From an uncultured Alphaproteobacteria bacterium (GTDB lineage: Bacteria > Pseudomonadota > Alphaproteobacteria > Rhodobacterales > Rhodobacteraceae): DNA of 37,430 nucleotides. The translations under genes were made by a program, and so were the position numbers. The notes below the pieces were generated by a model. That model saw only the letters and a program-made list of their open reading frames with translations. It ran no database searches and was not told the origin of the DNA. The DNA lies in assembly GCA_902533625.1 (NCBI GenBank), contig CACAMI010000003.1, forward strand, positions 1 through 37,430, written 5' to 3'. Position 1 is the stretch's first letter; each line of letters starts with the position of its first letter. Positions 1-7,324 of the stretch are shown here, one piece after another.

Positions 1-58
1 TTTTTTTTCCAAAAGGTGAGAAGTTTGGTAGTCTTCTAAATTAATCAATGATTCATTA

Positions 59-73
59 TTACAAAAATTGTAA
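59..73. promoter_or_regulatory. Short palindrome upstream of first gene
   Basis: TTACAA, three A, TTGTAA forms a perfect 6-bp inverted repeat ending about 25 bases before the first start codon. It could be an operator for that gene, but no regulator gene is adjacent. The T run at bases 1-8 may be the tail of a terminator belonging to a gene outside the window. Confidence 0.3.
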
Positions 74-97
74 CTTGTAAGACGGAAGGAAAAATAA

Positions 98-445
98 ATG
101 ACTGATGGTTTTAAAGAAACCTTTTCAAGGATACACACTTTAAAGTTTCAGAATAAGTTAGGAAAAGAAACAATGAAGCATAGTCTGAAACCAATAGTTG
201 ATAAGTTTTTTTCTGAAGGTTTGTTATTGAGTCTCTTTGTTGATATCGATGATACCACTTTATATTATATAAACGTCTGGGAATCTCTTGATGCAACCGA
301 AAAAGTTCGCAATCAAGGAAAATATCAAGAATTTTTTGAGCAAGTCAAAGAAATGGGAATTAAACTATCGATCGTAGAAGGAAGTACAGATGCAAGGTTT
401 GCTAATCAAAATATTTTGAAAAGTTTTAATATGGTCAGTGACTAG
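98..445 (+). CDS. Hypothetical protein, possible ABM-like dimeric alpha/beta barrel
   Basis: This encodes 115 residues. The start is supported by a GGAAGGA ribosome binding site about 9 bases upstream. There is no signal peptide or membrane segment. The order of elements (an amphipathic helix, a strand near residues 44-52 with LSLFVDIDD, a YYINVWES strand around 56-63, then a helix with KYQEFFEQVK) resembles one antibiotic-biosynthesis-monooxygenase (ABM) or NIPSNAP-type dimeric alpha/beta barrel unit, in which a 'xxxWES' strand is common. That assignment rests on pattern alone and no catalytic residue can be named. It stands alone on the plus strand. The next gene is on the opposite strand, with a hairpin in between. 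Two other proteins in the window (1299-1919 and 14150-14449) have a similar look. Confidence 0.7.
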   Translation: MTDGFKETFSRIHTLKFQNKLGKETMKHSLKPIVDKFFSEGLLLSLFVDIDDTTLYYINVWESLDATEKVRNQGKYQEFFEQVKEMGIKLSIVEGSTDARFANQNILKSFNMVSD

Positions 446-578
446 TGAGTTTATGCTCATTACGTAATCAAAATTCTGATATTACCTAGACCCGCCCTGA
501 TATTTTTCTGACTACCAGTTTAATTTAGAGCTTAGTAACCCTTTACGTTTTTAAGCACTACATTGTAACAGAAAAGAA

Positions 579-618
579 AGGTTAGGATTGAGGTTATTTA
601 CAACCTAAGACCTAACCT
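579..618 (-). terminator. Long imperfect stem-loop, terminator of the 713-1075 gene
   Basis: Bases 579-595 and 602-618 form a stem of about 17 positions (GGTTAGG...GAGGTT against AACCTAAG...CCTAACC) with two mismatches, one G-T pair and a six-base loop. Read on the minus strand, the stem is followed by CTTTCTTTTC, so it probably ends transcription of the minus-strand gene that stops at 713. On the plus strand it may also stop readthrough from the 98-445 gene, though the T tract there is poor. The rest of 446-712 shows no gene. Confidence 0.55.
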
Positions 619-712
619 AAATATATCTACACATGTCAGAGGCTATTAATATTCATCCAAAAACGATTCTCGTACACTGAATACTGGTTCGGAATTTTTG
701 CAAAATCGCGTT

Positions 713-1075
713 TTATACCCAGATATTATACAACTGAGCTCCAGCCATGGCTAAAAATGAGATACAGAATGCTGCCTTCCACATTCCAAAGGGAGCACTC
801 TGTGCATTCTTCCCAATATTTGATTCAGCTTCTACATCGTCCATATCATCTATCCAATTTTTAAAGGTATCCATTTGGTTAATCCCCGACAGTAAAGCAA
901 ACACAAGGATTGAAATAATCACTACAGAAGTGGCAAGTTTTGCCTCTGTACCTATTGAGATTACGTAGAGTGTCACCAAATTTGCAATAACTGAAGTAAG
1001 AGTTATTAATTGAAAATCTCTGCTAATTGCACTGTATGTCATAGCACGTGCCATTCTATCTGTATCTTTTGCCAT
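713..1075 (-). CDS. Small integral membrane protein of unknown function
   Basis: This encodes 120 residues. Three hydrophobic stretches are visible: about residues 22-40 (LITLTSVIANLVTLYVISI), 46-63 (LATSVVIISILVFALLSG) and 98-117 (WKAAFCISFLAMAGAQLYNI), so it is probably a three-helix inner membrane protein. An acidic soluble loop with WIDDMDDVEAES lies between helices 2 and 3. A GGGAA sequence about 6 bases before the ATG supports the start. I do not recognise the family. It is divergent from the 1299 gene, with a 223-base shared upstream region, and is followed by a terminator-like stem-loop. Confidence 0.75.
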   Translation of the reverse strand: MAKDTDRMARAMTYSAISRDFQLITLTSVIANLVTLYVISIGTEAKLATSVVIISILVFALLSGINQMDTFKNWIDDMDDVEAESNIGKNAQSAPFGMWKAAFCISFLAMAGAQLYNIWV

Positions 1076-1144
1076 TTTATTTCCCTTTTATTTTTCTCAA
1101 ATAAAAATTCACTTTTTAAACTCTGTCATAGTACTTATACAATG

Positions 1145-1166
1145 TAAAGGAATAACAATTCCTTTA
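1145..1166. promoter_or_regulatory. Perfect 9-bp inverted repeat in a divergent promoter region
   Basis: TAAAGGAAT and ATTCCTTTA are exact complements separated by AACA. The element sits about 70 bases upstream of the membrane protein gene and about 130 upstream of the 1299 gene, so it could be an operator acting on either. The whole 1076-1298 stretch is very AT-rich and contains no further gene. Confidence 0.35.
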
Positions 1167-1298
1167 ATAGGTCATGCCATTCACTATAATAACTGTCATT
1201 TAGTAGAGTTTATATGGATAACGATTTGTGAATTTTGTGAATATATGAAATAGTTCATTTAATACACTATTTTAACAATTAGAAGGAAAGGAAAAGTT

Positions 1299-1919
1299 AT
1301 GAGCGTAATAGCAATAAGGGAGTTTACACCCCATATAGGTAAAGAGGAATTGGCTGTGACTCGTATTACGAAGGCATCTGAGATAGCCACAAAGCATGGT
1401 GCAAAATCAAGCCTCTGGAAAGTGAGTGCCGGACATGGCGCAGGTGATTATGTAATGATGAACAACTACGAATCCTTTACAAAGGGCGCTATGGCATTTG
1501 AAGGATTCTCAAAAGACCCTGAAATGGTGAGCTTAAACAAAGAAAGAGGAACCAATCCTGCTACTGACTTAAGGGGACCAAATGTATTTAGAATGGCTTA
1601 TGGGGCTCCTTCTAATCCTCCAAGACCAGTTTTGGTTCAGCGATTCTACCAGATGCCACGTAAGCATATGACTTCAGTTTTAGCTTTGGCACCAGAACTC
1701 GATAAACTTATGCAAAATCAGGATGTAACTATTGGTGTTGGAGTGCCAATTGTAGCTGGAGACCATGAAATGATGGGAGTGGTTTATCGATTTAACTCTA
1801 TGGAGCACTGGGGAAAAGCAGTGGATTCAATGGTTGAAGACCAAGAATTTGCTGCGCTTGTGGAAAAAGCAAACGAATTAGGGACACTAAAAGCTTCCAG
1901 AATGTTATTATCCATGTAA
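1299..1919 (+). CDS. Hypothetical protein, probable tandem dimeric alpha/beta barrel
   Basis: This encodes 206 residues and is preceded by the purine-rich GAAGGAAAGGAAAAG. No signal peptide or membrane segment is seen. Two similar halves can be traced. Residues 1-70 begin with a VIAIREFTPHIGKEE strand-turn and include DYVMMNNYESFTKGAMAF. Residues about 108-206 begin with PVLVQRFYQMPRK and include MMGVVYRFNSMEHWGKAVDSM. Each ends a strand in a 'Y/F-x-S-hydrophobic' element followed by a helix, which fits two fused ABM/NIPSNAP-like units. The family is not identified and no function can be assigned. It is transcribed alone and is followed directly by a strong intrinsic terminator. Confidence 0.75.
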   Translation: MSVIAIREFTPHIGKEELAVTRITKASEIATKHGAKSSLWKVSAGHGAGDYVMMNNYESFTKGAMAFEGFSKDPEMVSLNKERGTNPATDLRGPNVFRMAYGAPSNPPRPVLVQRFYQMPRKHMTSVLALAPELDKLMQNQDVTIGVGVPIVAGDHEMMGVVYRFNSMEHWGKAVDSMVEDQEFAALVEKANELGTLKASRMLLSM

Positions 1920-1925
1920 TATTTT

Positions 1926-1958
1926 AAGGGGTAAGGAAATAAACTTACCCCTTTTTTT
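1926..1958 (+). terminator. Rho-independent terminator
   Basis: AAGGGGTAAG pairs with CTTACCCCTT around an eight-base loop and runs into seven T residues. It lies 7 bases after the stop codon of the preceding gene and is a textbook intrinsic terminator. Confidence 0.9.
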
Positions 1959-2047
1959 ATCGTGCTACGCCTTGGCATTATTGACTAAGGGTACATAAGT
2001 TAATGGTGGACACTCCTTCCGCCAGACATCTTAATATCTTTTGTCAT

Positions 2048-2115
2048 TGATTAAAAAATAGGCAGCAAAAAATTAATAAATAGGAATCTGAAATTAAATG
2101 CCTATTTTTTAATCA
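2048..2115. repeat. 17-bp perfect inverted repeat upstream of glnK
   Basis: Bases 2048-2064 and 2099-2115 are exact reverse complements (the core GATTAAAAAATAGGCA against TGCCTATTTTTTAATC) separated by 34 bases with no obvious inner hairpin. It lies about 95 bases before glnK. Just downstream, 2136-2149 is a second perfect palindrome (ATTTTTCGAAAAAT). No NtrC box or sigma-54 -24/-12 element could be recognised in 1959-2210, and there is no gene in that stretch. The long repeat could be a transcription attenuator, a regulator site or the footprint of a small mobile element. Confidence 0.6.
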
Positions 2116-2210
2116 CTTTTACCATTTATTTTTGAATTTTTCGAAAAATACCTTCACACCCGGCATCTTTTTTCTATTTAGTACTATTTTTAAACTTAAA
2201 AGGATTGAAC

Positions 2211-2549
2211 ATGAAGTTAGTGATTGCTGTTATCCAACCGTTCAAGCTCGAGGAAGTAAGAGAAGCTCTGACCGATATGGGTATTCAAGGATTAATGGTT
2301 TCTGAGGTGCAAGGATATGGAAGACAATCTGGCCACACTGAAATCTATAGGGGGGCAGAATATACAGTTAATTTTGTTCCAAAAATAAAGATTGAAATTG
2401 TAGCTAAAGATAATGAGGTCCCAAAGATAGTGGAAAAAATATCTTTAACGGCAAAAACTGGGAAAATTGGGGATGGTAAGATTTTTGTTGTTCCTGTCGA
2501 TTCTGCCCTGAGAATCCGAACAGATGAGACCGGGGAGGATGCAATATGA
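2211..2549 (+). CDS. glnK: Nitrogen regulatory protein P-II (GlnK)
   Basis: This encodes a 112-residue PII signal protein that senses ATP/ADP and 2-oxoglutarate and, as GlnK, binds the ammonium channel to block it when nitrogen is plentiful. The family fingerprints are clear: the N-terminal MKLVIAVIQPFKLEEVREAL, the T-loop GHTEIYRGAEY with the uridylylation Tyr at residue 51, and the ATP-binding C-terminal segment TGKIGDGKIFV. A TTG codon six bases upstream is in frame, but the ATG at 2211 matches the conserved N-terminus and has AAAGGA at proper spacing. The stop overlaps the next start (ATGA), so it is translationally coupled to amtB, the usual glnK-amtB arrangement. Whether it is called GlnK or GlnB rests on this context. 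Confidence 0.97.
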   Translation: MKLVIAVIQPFKLEEVREALTDMGIQGLMVSEVQGYGRQSGHTEIYRGAEYTVNFVPKIKIEIVAKDNEVPKIVEKISLTAKTGKIGDGKIFVVPVDSALRIRTDETGEDAI

Positions 2550-3901
2550 CTAGTGAAAGGAATTTAAAAATGACAAAAACTTCGAAAGTTTTACTATTTA
2601 GCTCGCTAGGGGTATTACTTGCTAGCCCAACTTATGCGCAAACTGTACCAGAGCATAGTGTGTTTGTGTTTAACTCTCTCTTGTTTCTAATTGGCGGATT
2701 TCTAGTTATGTTCATGGCTTGCGGCTTTTGTATGCTTGAAGCTGGACTGGTGAGGTCCAAAAATACCACCATGCAATTGACAAAAAATATATCCCTATTT
2801 TCACTGGCAGCCATTGGATATTATATCATTGGTTATAATCTTATGTACCCATTAGGAAACTGGTCTATTGAGGGTTACCTTTCAGGGTTTTTAGTACCGT
2901 TTTGGGATACTGCAGTCCTGGAATCTGTGGGGATAGCAGCGGATGCCGCTGACGACCTGTCATATGCGTCTACAGGATCAGACTATTTTTTCCAATTAAT
3001 GTTTTGCGCTGCCACTGCATCAATTGTATCAGGGACAGTCGCTGAGAGAATAAAACTATGGCCCTTTTTACTTTTCACCTTGCTTTTGACAGCAATAATT
3101 TATCCTCTTAGCGCTAGCTGGACTTGGGGCGGTGGATTTCTTAGTGAGGCTGGCTTTTCTGATTTCGCAGGATCAACAATTGTTCACTCTTGTGGAGGTT
3201 GGGCAGCACTTGCAGGGGCTTTAGTTCTCGGACCAAGGCTGGGTAGATATGTTGACGGGAAAACCATACCTATGATGGGATCAAACTTACCACTTGCAAC
3301 TTTAGGTACTTTTATTCTTTGGTTGGGCTGGTTTGGCTTTAACGGGGGTTCTCAATTAGCTATGGGTTCTGTTGGAGATATTGCTGATGTTTCCAGAATT
3401 TTTGCAAATACAAATGCTGCAGCTGCAGGTGGTGTATTAGCGGCTCTGGTAGGCTCACAACTTTATTACGGAAAAGCGGACCTAACCATGGCTTTGAATG
3501 GTGCCTTAGCAGGCTTAGTATCAATTACTGCCGAGCCCTTAATGCCATCTCTTGGTGCTGCAACTCTTATAGGTGCCGTTGGTGGCTTGATTGTGGTATT
3601 CTCTGTTCCATTACTTGACCGATTAAAAATTGATGATGTGGTGGGTGCAATACCAGTTCACTTGATCGCAGGAATATGGGGCACGTTGGCTGTCTGTTTA
3701 ACAAACGGCGATGCTAATATTATAACCCAAATATTTGGAATTGCAGTTATAGGTATTTTTAGCTTTTTAGCATCTTACCTTGTCTGGCTATTGATAGACG
3801 CCTTTGTAGGTTTGCGGTGCTCCGAAGAAGATGAGCTGAAAGGATTAGATTTGGCTGAATTAGGTATGGAATCTTACCCTGATTTTAGCACTTCAAAGTA
3901 A
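2546..3901 (+). CDS. amtB: Ammonium transporter AmtB
   Basis: This encodes 451 residues of the Amt/Rh family, a trimeric inner membrane channel for ammonium. An N-terminal cleavable signal sequence ends near ASPTYA-QT (residues 26-32), followed by about eleven membrane helices. Family hallmarks are FCMLEAGLVRSKN (61-73), the twin pore histidines in TIVHSCGG (His214) and IPVHLIAGIWGT (His372), and the LGWFGFNGGS segment (260-269). The C-terminal tail ELKGLDLAELGMESYPDF is the cytosolic GlnK-docking region. The start at 2546 has GGAGG seven bases upstream and overlaps the glnK stop. An in-frame ATG at 2570 also has a GAAAGG site and would give a more typical signal peptide, so the exact start is open. 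Confidence 0.97.
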   Translation: MTSERNLKMTKTSKVLLFSSLGVLLASPTYAQTVPEHSVFVFNSLLFLIGGFLVMFMACGFCMLEAGLVRSKNTTMQLTKNISLFSLAAIGYYIIGYNLMYPLGNWSIEGYLSGFLVPFWDTAVLESVGIAADAADDLSYASTGSDYFFQLMFCAATASIVSGTVAERIKLWPFLLFTLLLTAIIYPLSASWTWGGGFLSEAGFSDFAGSTIVHSCGGWAALAGALVLGPRLGRYVDGKTIPMMGSNLPLATLGTFILWLGWFGFNGGSQLAMGSVGDIADVSRIFANTNAAAAGGVLAALVGSQLYYGKADLTMALNGALAGLVSITAEPLMPSLGAATLIGAVGGLIVVFSVPLLDRLKIDDVVGAIPVHLIAGIWGTLAVCLTNGDANIITQIFGIAVIGIFSFLASYLVWLLIDAFVGLRCSEEDELKGLDLAELGMESYPDFSTSK

Positions 3902-3911
3902 TACCTCCCTG

Positions 3912-3947
3912 CCAGGGAGGCTCCAAAATCGAGCTTCCCTGGTTTTT
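3912..3947 (+). terminator. Rho-independent terminator after amtB, with a competing hairpin
   Basis: CCAGGGAGGCTC pairs with GAGCTTCCCTGG (one G-T pair) around a seven-base loop and is followed by TTTTT. An upstream hairpin at 3904-3920 (CCTCCCT, GCC, AGGGAGG) uses the same AGGGAGG bases, so the two structures exclude each other. Confidence 0.85.
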
Positions 3948-4068
3948 AACTATTTCTCTTAAGACTACAAATAATACATTGATATTTGACAATACAAATG
4001 GAATAATTTTTTCTATTCTTATTCGGACAGTTGCGATTATATCTAACAATTATTCAATGCGGTAGATA

Positions 4069-5058
4069 ATGAATAAAGCACAAGTCATTAAAAAACTCGG
4101 ACCACCTGAAGTTATGTGCTGGGAAGATTGGCCACTATGTGACCCAAAAAATGATGAAGTTCAACTCCGCCACACTGCTATAGGAGTTAATTATGCCGAT
4201 ACCTATCACAGAGGTGGAATTTCTCACCCTTGGCCAGTTCCTGCACCACCCGTTGTAATTGGGTTCGAAGGTGTTGGGATAGTTGAAAGCGTTGGTAAAA
4301 ATGTCTTAGGGTTTAAGGAAGGAGATCGCGTAGCTTATGGTATTCCCCCATTGGGTAGTTATTCAGAAAGGCGTAATTATCCAGCAGATAAACTTCTTCA
4401 TCTTCCAAAAGATTTAGACGAAAGACAAGTAGCCGCATTGCTTATGAAAGGTATGACCGCTGAATACCTATTACACAGAACCTATAAAGTACAAGTGGGT
4501 GATACAATACTTGTCCACGCTGCAGCTGGGGGTATGGGTCTAATTCTTTGTCAGTGGGCCAAAGCTTTGGGGGCTACAGTAATCGGTACCGTTTCAACCA
4601 AAGAAAAAGCTGGAATAGCGAAAGCAGCGGGCTGTGACTTTCCAGTGGTTAGATCTGATAAAAGTTTCTCTGAAGTTGTGCGTGAAGTAACTAATGGGGA
4701 AGGTTGCGCAGTAGTTTATGAGGCCATTGGCAAGGATACCATCCAAGAATCTTTAGATAGTTTAAAGCCAATGGGTGTATGTGCCGCTTATGGACACGTT
4801 TCTGGAGCACCCGATCCAGTGGATATTATTCAAGACTTGGGTCGACGAGGATCCCTTTTTATTACGAGGCCAGCGATAATGCACTATGTTGCTAAGCGAG
4901 CAGACCTTGAAAAAACTTCTAGCAACTTATTTAAAGCAATTTCTGAGGGTATTATTAAGGCAAATATAAATTATCAATATCCTCTTAAAGAGGCTGTGCG
5001 GGCGCACCAAGCTATAGAATCTGGCAAAACTATCGGTACTACAGTGTTAATACCATAA
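4069..5058 (+). CDS. Quinone oxidoreductase-like zinc-free MDR dehydrogenase
   Basis: This encodes 329 residues of the medium-chain dehydrogenase/reductase superfamily, QOR branch, which reduces quinones or other alpha,beta-unsaturated carbonyls with NADPH. The N-terminal GroES-like domain has the QOR signature around residues 36-48 (HTAIGVNYADTYHRGG) and EGVGIVESVG. The Rossmann fold carries VHAAAGGMGLILCQWAKALGATVIGT (about 149-174), where the AAGGxG motif replaces the usual GxGxxG. None of the Cys residues that hold structural zinc in alcohol dehydrogenases is present. It is a single gene after the amtB terminator. A TTGACA at 3986-3991 could be a -35 element, but I see no convincing -10. 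The natural substrate cannot be told from sequence. Confidence 0.92.
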   Translation: MNKAQVIKKLGPPEVMCWEDWPLCDPKNDEVQLRHTAIGVNYADTYHRGGISHPWPVPAPPVVIGFEGVGIVESVGKNVLGFKEGDRVAYGIPPLGSYSERRNYPADKLLHLPKDLDERQVAALLMKGMTAEYLLHRTYKVQVGDTILVHAAAGGMGLILCQWAKALGATVIGTVSTKEKAGIAKAAGCDFPVVRSDKSFSEVVREVTNGEGCAVVYEAIGKDTIQESLDSLKPMGVCAAYGHVSGAPDPVDIIQDLGRRGSLFITRPAIMHYVAKRADLEKTSSNLFKAISEGIIKANINYQYPLKEAVRAHQAIESGKTIGTTVLIP

Positions 5059-5100
5059 TTCAAACCTCCTAATTAAGGTCAAGCGCACCGTTCCCTATTC

Positions 5101-5769
5101 TCATAAATGGTTGGTTTGAAATTCTAGAAGGCTTTTTACTATGAAATCCGGATTTCCAGGTAAAATGTCATTAACTCTATTAAACCTGTTTACCCAAACA
5201 CTTTTGAAACCAAAATTTGATGCACCATGAATATCCCAGCAGTTACTTGAAAAAAATAAAAATTCATTCTCATTTTCTGGATATTTATTAAGAACCAATT
5301 CATATACCTCAGTTGCTGGCTTAAACTTTTTACACAAATCAACTGATAGAACGTCATCCAAAATATTTGTAAGGCTGGAGTTTCTAACCGCTGCGTTAAG
5401 CATGTCGTAGCTTCCATTCGATAGAATACAAGTGGTATTGTTGCCTATTTTTAACTTTTCAAGAAAAGAATAAACCTCAGGATAACACTCTATCTCAAAA
5501 TAAGAATCCAGAAGCTCCTGTCGCAAACTATTATTATGGATACCTTTAGAATGCAGAGCAAAATCAAGAGCATTTTTCGTAATGTCCCAAAAACTGATAT
5601 ATGAGTTCATCGAGTTTCTTAACCAACTATACTCTAACTGCTTTTGCCTCCAAACTGTAGATAAACTATGCCAATCAACTCTTAGTTTCTCTGAAAGGTT
5701 TCTACATGAAGCATCAATGTCAAACAAAGTTCCATAAGCATCAAAAACGTATACTTTTTTCTTTTTCAT
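5101..5769 (-). CDS. L-2-haloacid dehalogenase (HAD superfamily, type II)
   Basis: This encodes 222 residues. The family hydrolyses L-2-haloalkanoic acids to D-2-hydroxy acids through an aspartyl-ester intermediate. The catalytic set of characterised haloacid dehalogenases is present at near-identical positions: nucleophile Asp10 in VFDAYGTLFD, Arg41 in VWRQKQ, Ser117-Asn118 in ILSNGS, Lys150 in KKFKPATEVY, and Asn176/Asp179 in SSNCWDIHGASNFGF. That makes it a better match to true dehalogenases than to general HAD phosphatases. The ATG at 5769 is preferred. A GTG at 5775 would overlap the stop of the preceding VOC gene by four bases. The two form a coupled pair. The physiological substrate could be a natural marine haloacid, but this is inference. 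Confidence 0.9.
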   Translation of the reverse strand: MKKKKVYVFDAYGTLFDIDASCRNLSEKLRVDWHSLSTVWRQKQLEYSWLRNSMNSYISFWDITKNALDFALHSKGIHNNSLRQELLDSYFEIECYPEVYSFLEKLKIGNNTTCILSNGSYDMLNAAVRNSSLTNILDDVLSVDLCKKFKPATEVYELVLNKYPENENEFLFFSSNCWDIHGASNFGFKSVWVNRFNRVNDILPGNPDFIVKSLLEFQTNHL

Positions 5770-5771
5770 TA

Positions 5772-6314
5772 TCACTTATTCCAAGTTAGATCATTTAATG
5801 CTTGAGAAACATCTATATCTTCGATATTCATAGCCCCTCTATTCACCCTTATTTTATGTGCCTTTTCAAGAACTTGGCCGTGGGAATAGCCGGCAGGTGG
5901 GTCAAACTTATAACTGGCTATTTCTATGAGTAATCCTAGAGGCTCTCGAAAGTAAAGTGAGTCCATAAACCCTCTGTCCTTTACTCCAGTATTTGGGTAG
6001 CCATTTTCATTAAGATTTTTTTCTGCCACTCTAATGGTACTTTGGCTGACCCAAAATGCTAGATGGTGCACCGAACCAGGTTTATTATCAGATATTATTT
6101 CCCTTGGCATCCTTTCTTCATGAGTAAAAACCGTTACTGTTCTTCCATCCCCACAATCAAAGTAGAGATGGTTTGTTGATAAATCATCAAGGTTGGGTTG
6201 TTCAAAAATAAGTTTCATCCCAAGTATATTCTGCCAAAAATTAATTGACGTCTCGCGATCCGCTCCGTTCAAGGTTATGTGATGTATTCCTTGGATTTGA
6301 ATTATAGAAGACAT
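5772..6314 (-). CDS. VOC-superfamily protein (glyoxalase / extradiol dioxygenase-like)
   Basis: This encodes 180 residues with a vicinal-oxygen-chelate fold made of two beta-alpha-beta-beta-beta modules. The likely metal ligands are visible: His12 in GIHHITL, His84 in VHHLAFWV and Glu131 in GLLIEIASYKFDPPAG, the His-His-Glu set used by ring-cleaving dioxygenases and glyoxalases. The IEIASYKFDPPAG ending is typical of dioxygenase-like VOC proteins annotated as glyoxalase/bleomycin resistance/dioxygenase. AGGAA upstream of the ATG supports the start. It is coupled to the haloacid dehalogenase gene that follows at once, so both may act on one substrate. The substrate is unknown. Confidence 0.9.
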   Translation of the reverse strand: MSSIIQIQGIHHITLNGADRETSINFWQNILGMKLIFEQPNLDDLSTNHLYFDCGDGRTVTVFTHEERMPREIISDNKPGSVHHLAFWVSQSTIRVAEKNLNENGYPNTGVKDRGFMDSLYFREPLGLLIEIASYKFDPPAGYSHGQVLEKAHKIRVNRGAMNIEDIDVSQALNDLTWNK

Positions 6315-6391
6315 TATTTCCTAAAAGAGAATAGAATTTACCAAAATATTATATCTAATTTAACTAAATTCAAATTTATAATTAAACTACC

Positions 6392-6476
6392 TTAGGCACC
6401 CTTTACAAAAAGTTTAGAAATGTATTCACCAGCTTCTAAAAGTGGTGGTAAGTCTAACTCCCTACTCTCTTGAGTT
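6392..6476 (-). pseudogene. Possible C-terminal remnant of an HMG-CoA lyase-like gene
   Basis: Immediately after the DUF938 stop, the minus strand read in another frame gives about 22 codons, ELDLPPLLEAG-EYISKLFVKGA and a stop at 6392-6394. The pattern LxxLLEAGxxIxxxL resembles the C-terminal helix of hydroxymethylglutaryl-CoA lyases. No upstream part of such a gene is present, because the DUF938 gene occupies it. This may be the scar of a deletion, or chance. The rest of 6315-6391 is AT-rich and probably carries the VOC gene promoter. Confidence 0.25.
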
Positions 6477-7133
6477 TCAAACTTTTTGAAGTATAAAGGC
6501 CAAGTTGTTTGCAGGCATCTTCTCAGTACTCAAATGGACTAAACTTTCTTCACCAAACAAATTCAACATATCTACATCATTTTTGTATCCCAAATCGGGG
6601 TCAGTATTAATTAAGCTATGATGAAACTCCATGTCATTCTTGCTAATTAACTTTCCGCTACGCATAAAAGGCCCATAAATAATTGAAAGCCCATTTGAAG
6701 CCAGTGCCTTGGACATTTCTTTAACTAAAATTTTTGTTTCTTTAGTGCTAATCAAATGCAGCAAGTTCACCAAGAGGATTAAGTCTTGACCCTGATGTTC
6801 CGCAGCCCAACCTTCTGTAGTTGCATCTAAAAGGCAGGGATGTTTCAGGTTTGTTAAATGCTGGTCATCACTCCAGCAACGAATACTTTTAAGACGGGCC
6901 TCATCAACGTCTGAGGGCTGCCAATTTAGATGTGGCAAAGCAGAGGCGAGTTTTACAACATGCTGGCCAGTACCACTAGCTATCTCTAATGCGTTGCCTG
7001 ATTTGATTGCAGTCTTTCTTACTAATTCGACAATAGGTTCAGCATTTCTAACTGCAGACGGTGCATTAAGACGGCCGTCGCTCTCATAATTTGCGACGCT
7101 GGCTGTCTCAGGAAGATTTTGACGGTGACCCAT
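6477..7133 (-). CDS. DUF938 family SAM-dependent methyltransferase-like protein
   Basis: This encodes 218 residues. The Rossmann-type SAM site is seen at LEIASGTGQHVVKLASALP (about residues 49-67), followed by a WQPSDVDEARLKSI acidic strand end (73-86) where the ribose-binding acidic residue lies. The C-terminal KMPANNLAFILQK is characteristic of DUF938 proteins, a broadly distributed bacterial family with no well-defined substrate. The length is normal for the family. It is divergent from the DmdA/GcvT-like gene, sharing the region 7134-7324, and is followed by the VOC gene 162 bases further on. Confidence 0.9.
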   Translation of the reverse strand: MGHRQNLPETASVANYESDGRLNAPSAVRNAEPIVELVRKTAIKSGNALEIASGTGQHVVKLASALPHLNWQPSDVDEARLKSIRCWSDDQHLTNLKHPCLLDATTEGWAAEHQGQDLILLVNLLHLISTKETKILVKEMSKALASNGLSIIYGPFMRSGKLISKNDMEFHHSLINTDPDLGYKNDVDMLNLFGEESLVHLSTEKMPANNLAFILQKV

Positions 7134-7324
7134 ATTCAGATAATGTCAAAAAAACAAAAAAAATCAACTTGAGGTTTTAGCTAAGCTAAGCTTAAAGATA
7201 AGTATCAGTTAAGTTTTTTTTGCAAGCAAGGGATAAAGGTTTGGACGAAAATAAAGAACGTAAAAAGTCATTAAATTACAGCAAGGCCTTCGGTTTAATC
7301 AGTATGACAAAAAAGAGAGTAAAA

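Noticed and set aside
1959-2210. Possible sigma-54 promoter (TTGGCATTATTGAC at about 1971) upstream of glnK
   Set aside because: The -12 TTGC element is missing and spacing is wrong, so it is not called.
3986-4019. TTGACA with TATTCT as a promoter for the quinone-oxidoreductase-like gene
   Set aside because: Spacing is 22 bases, too long for a standard promoter, so only the -35 likeness is mentioned in the gene entry.
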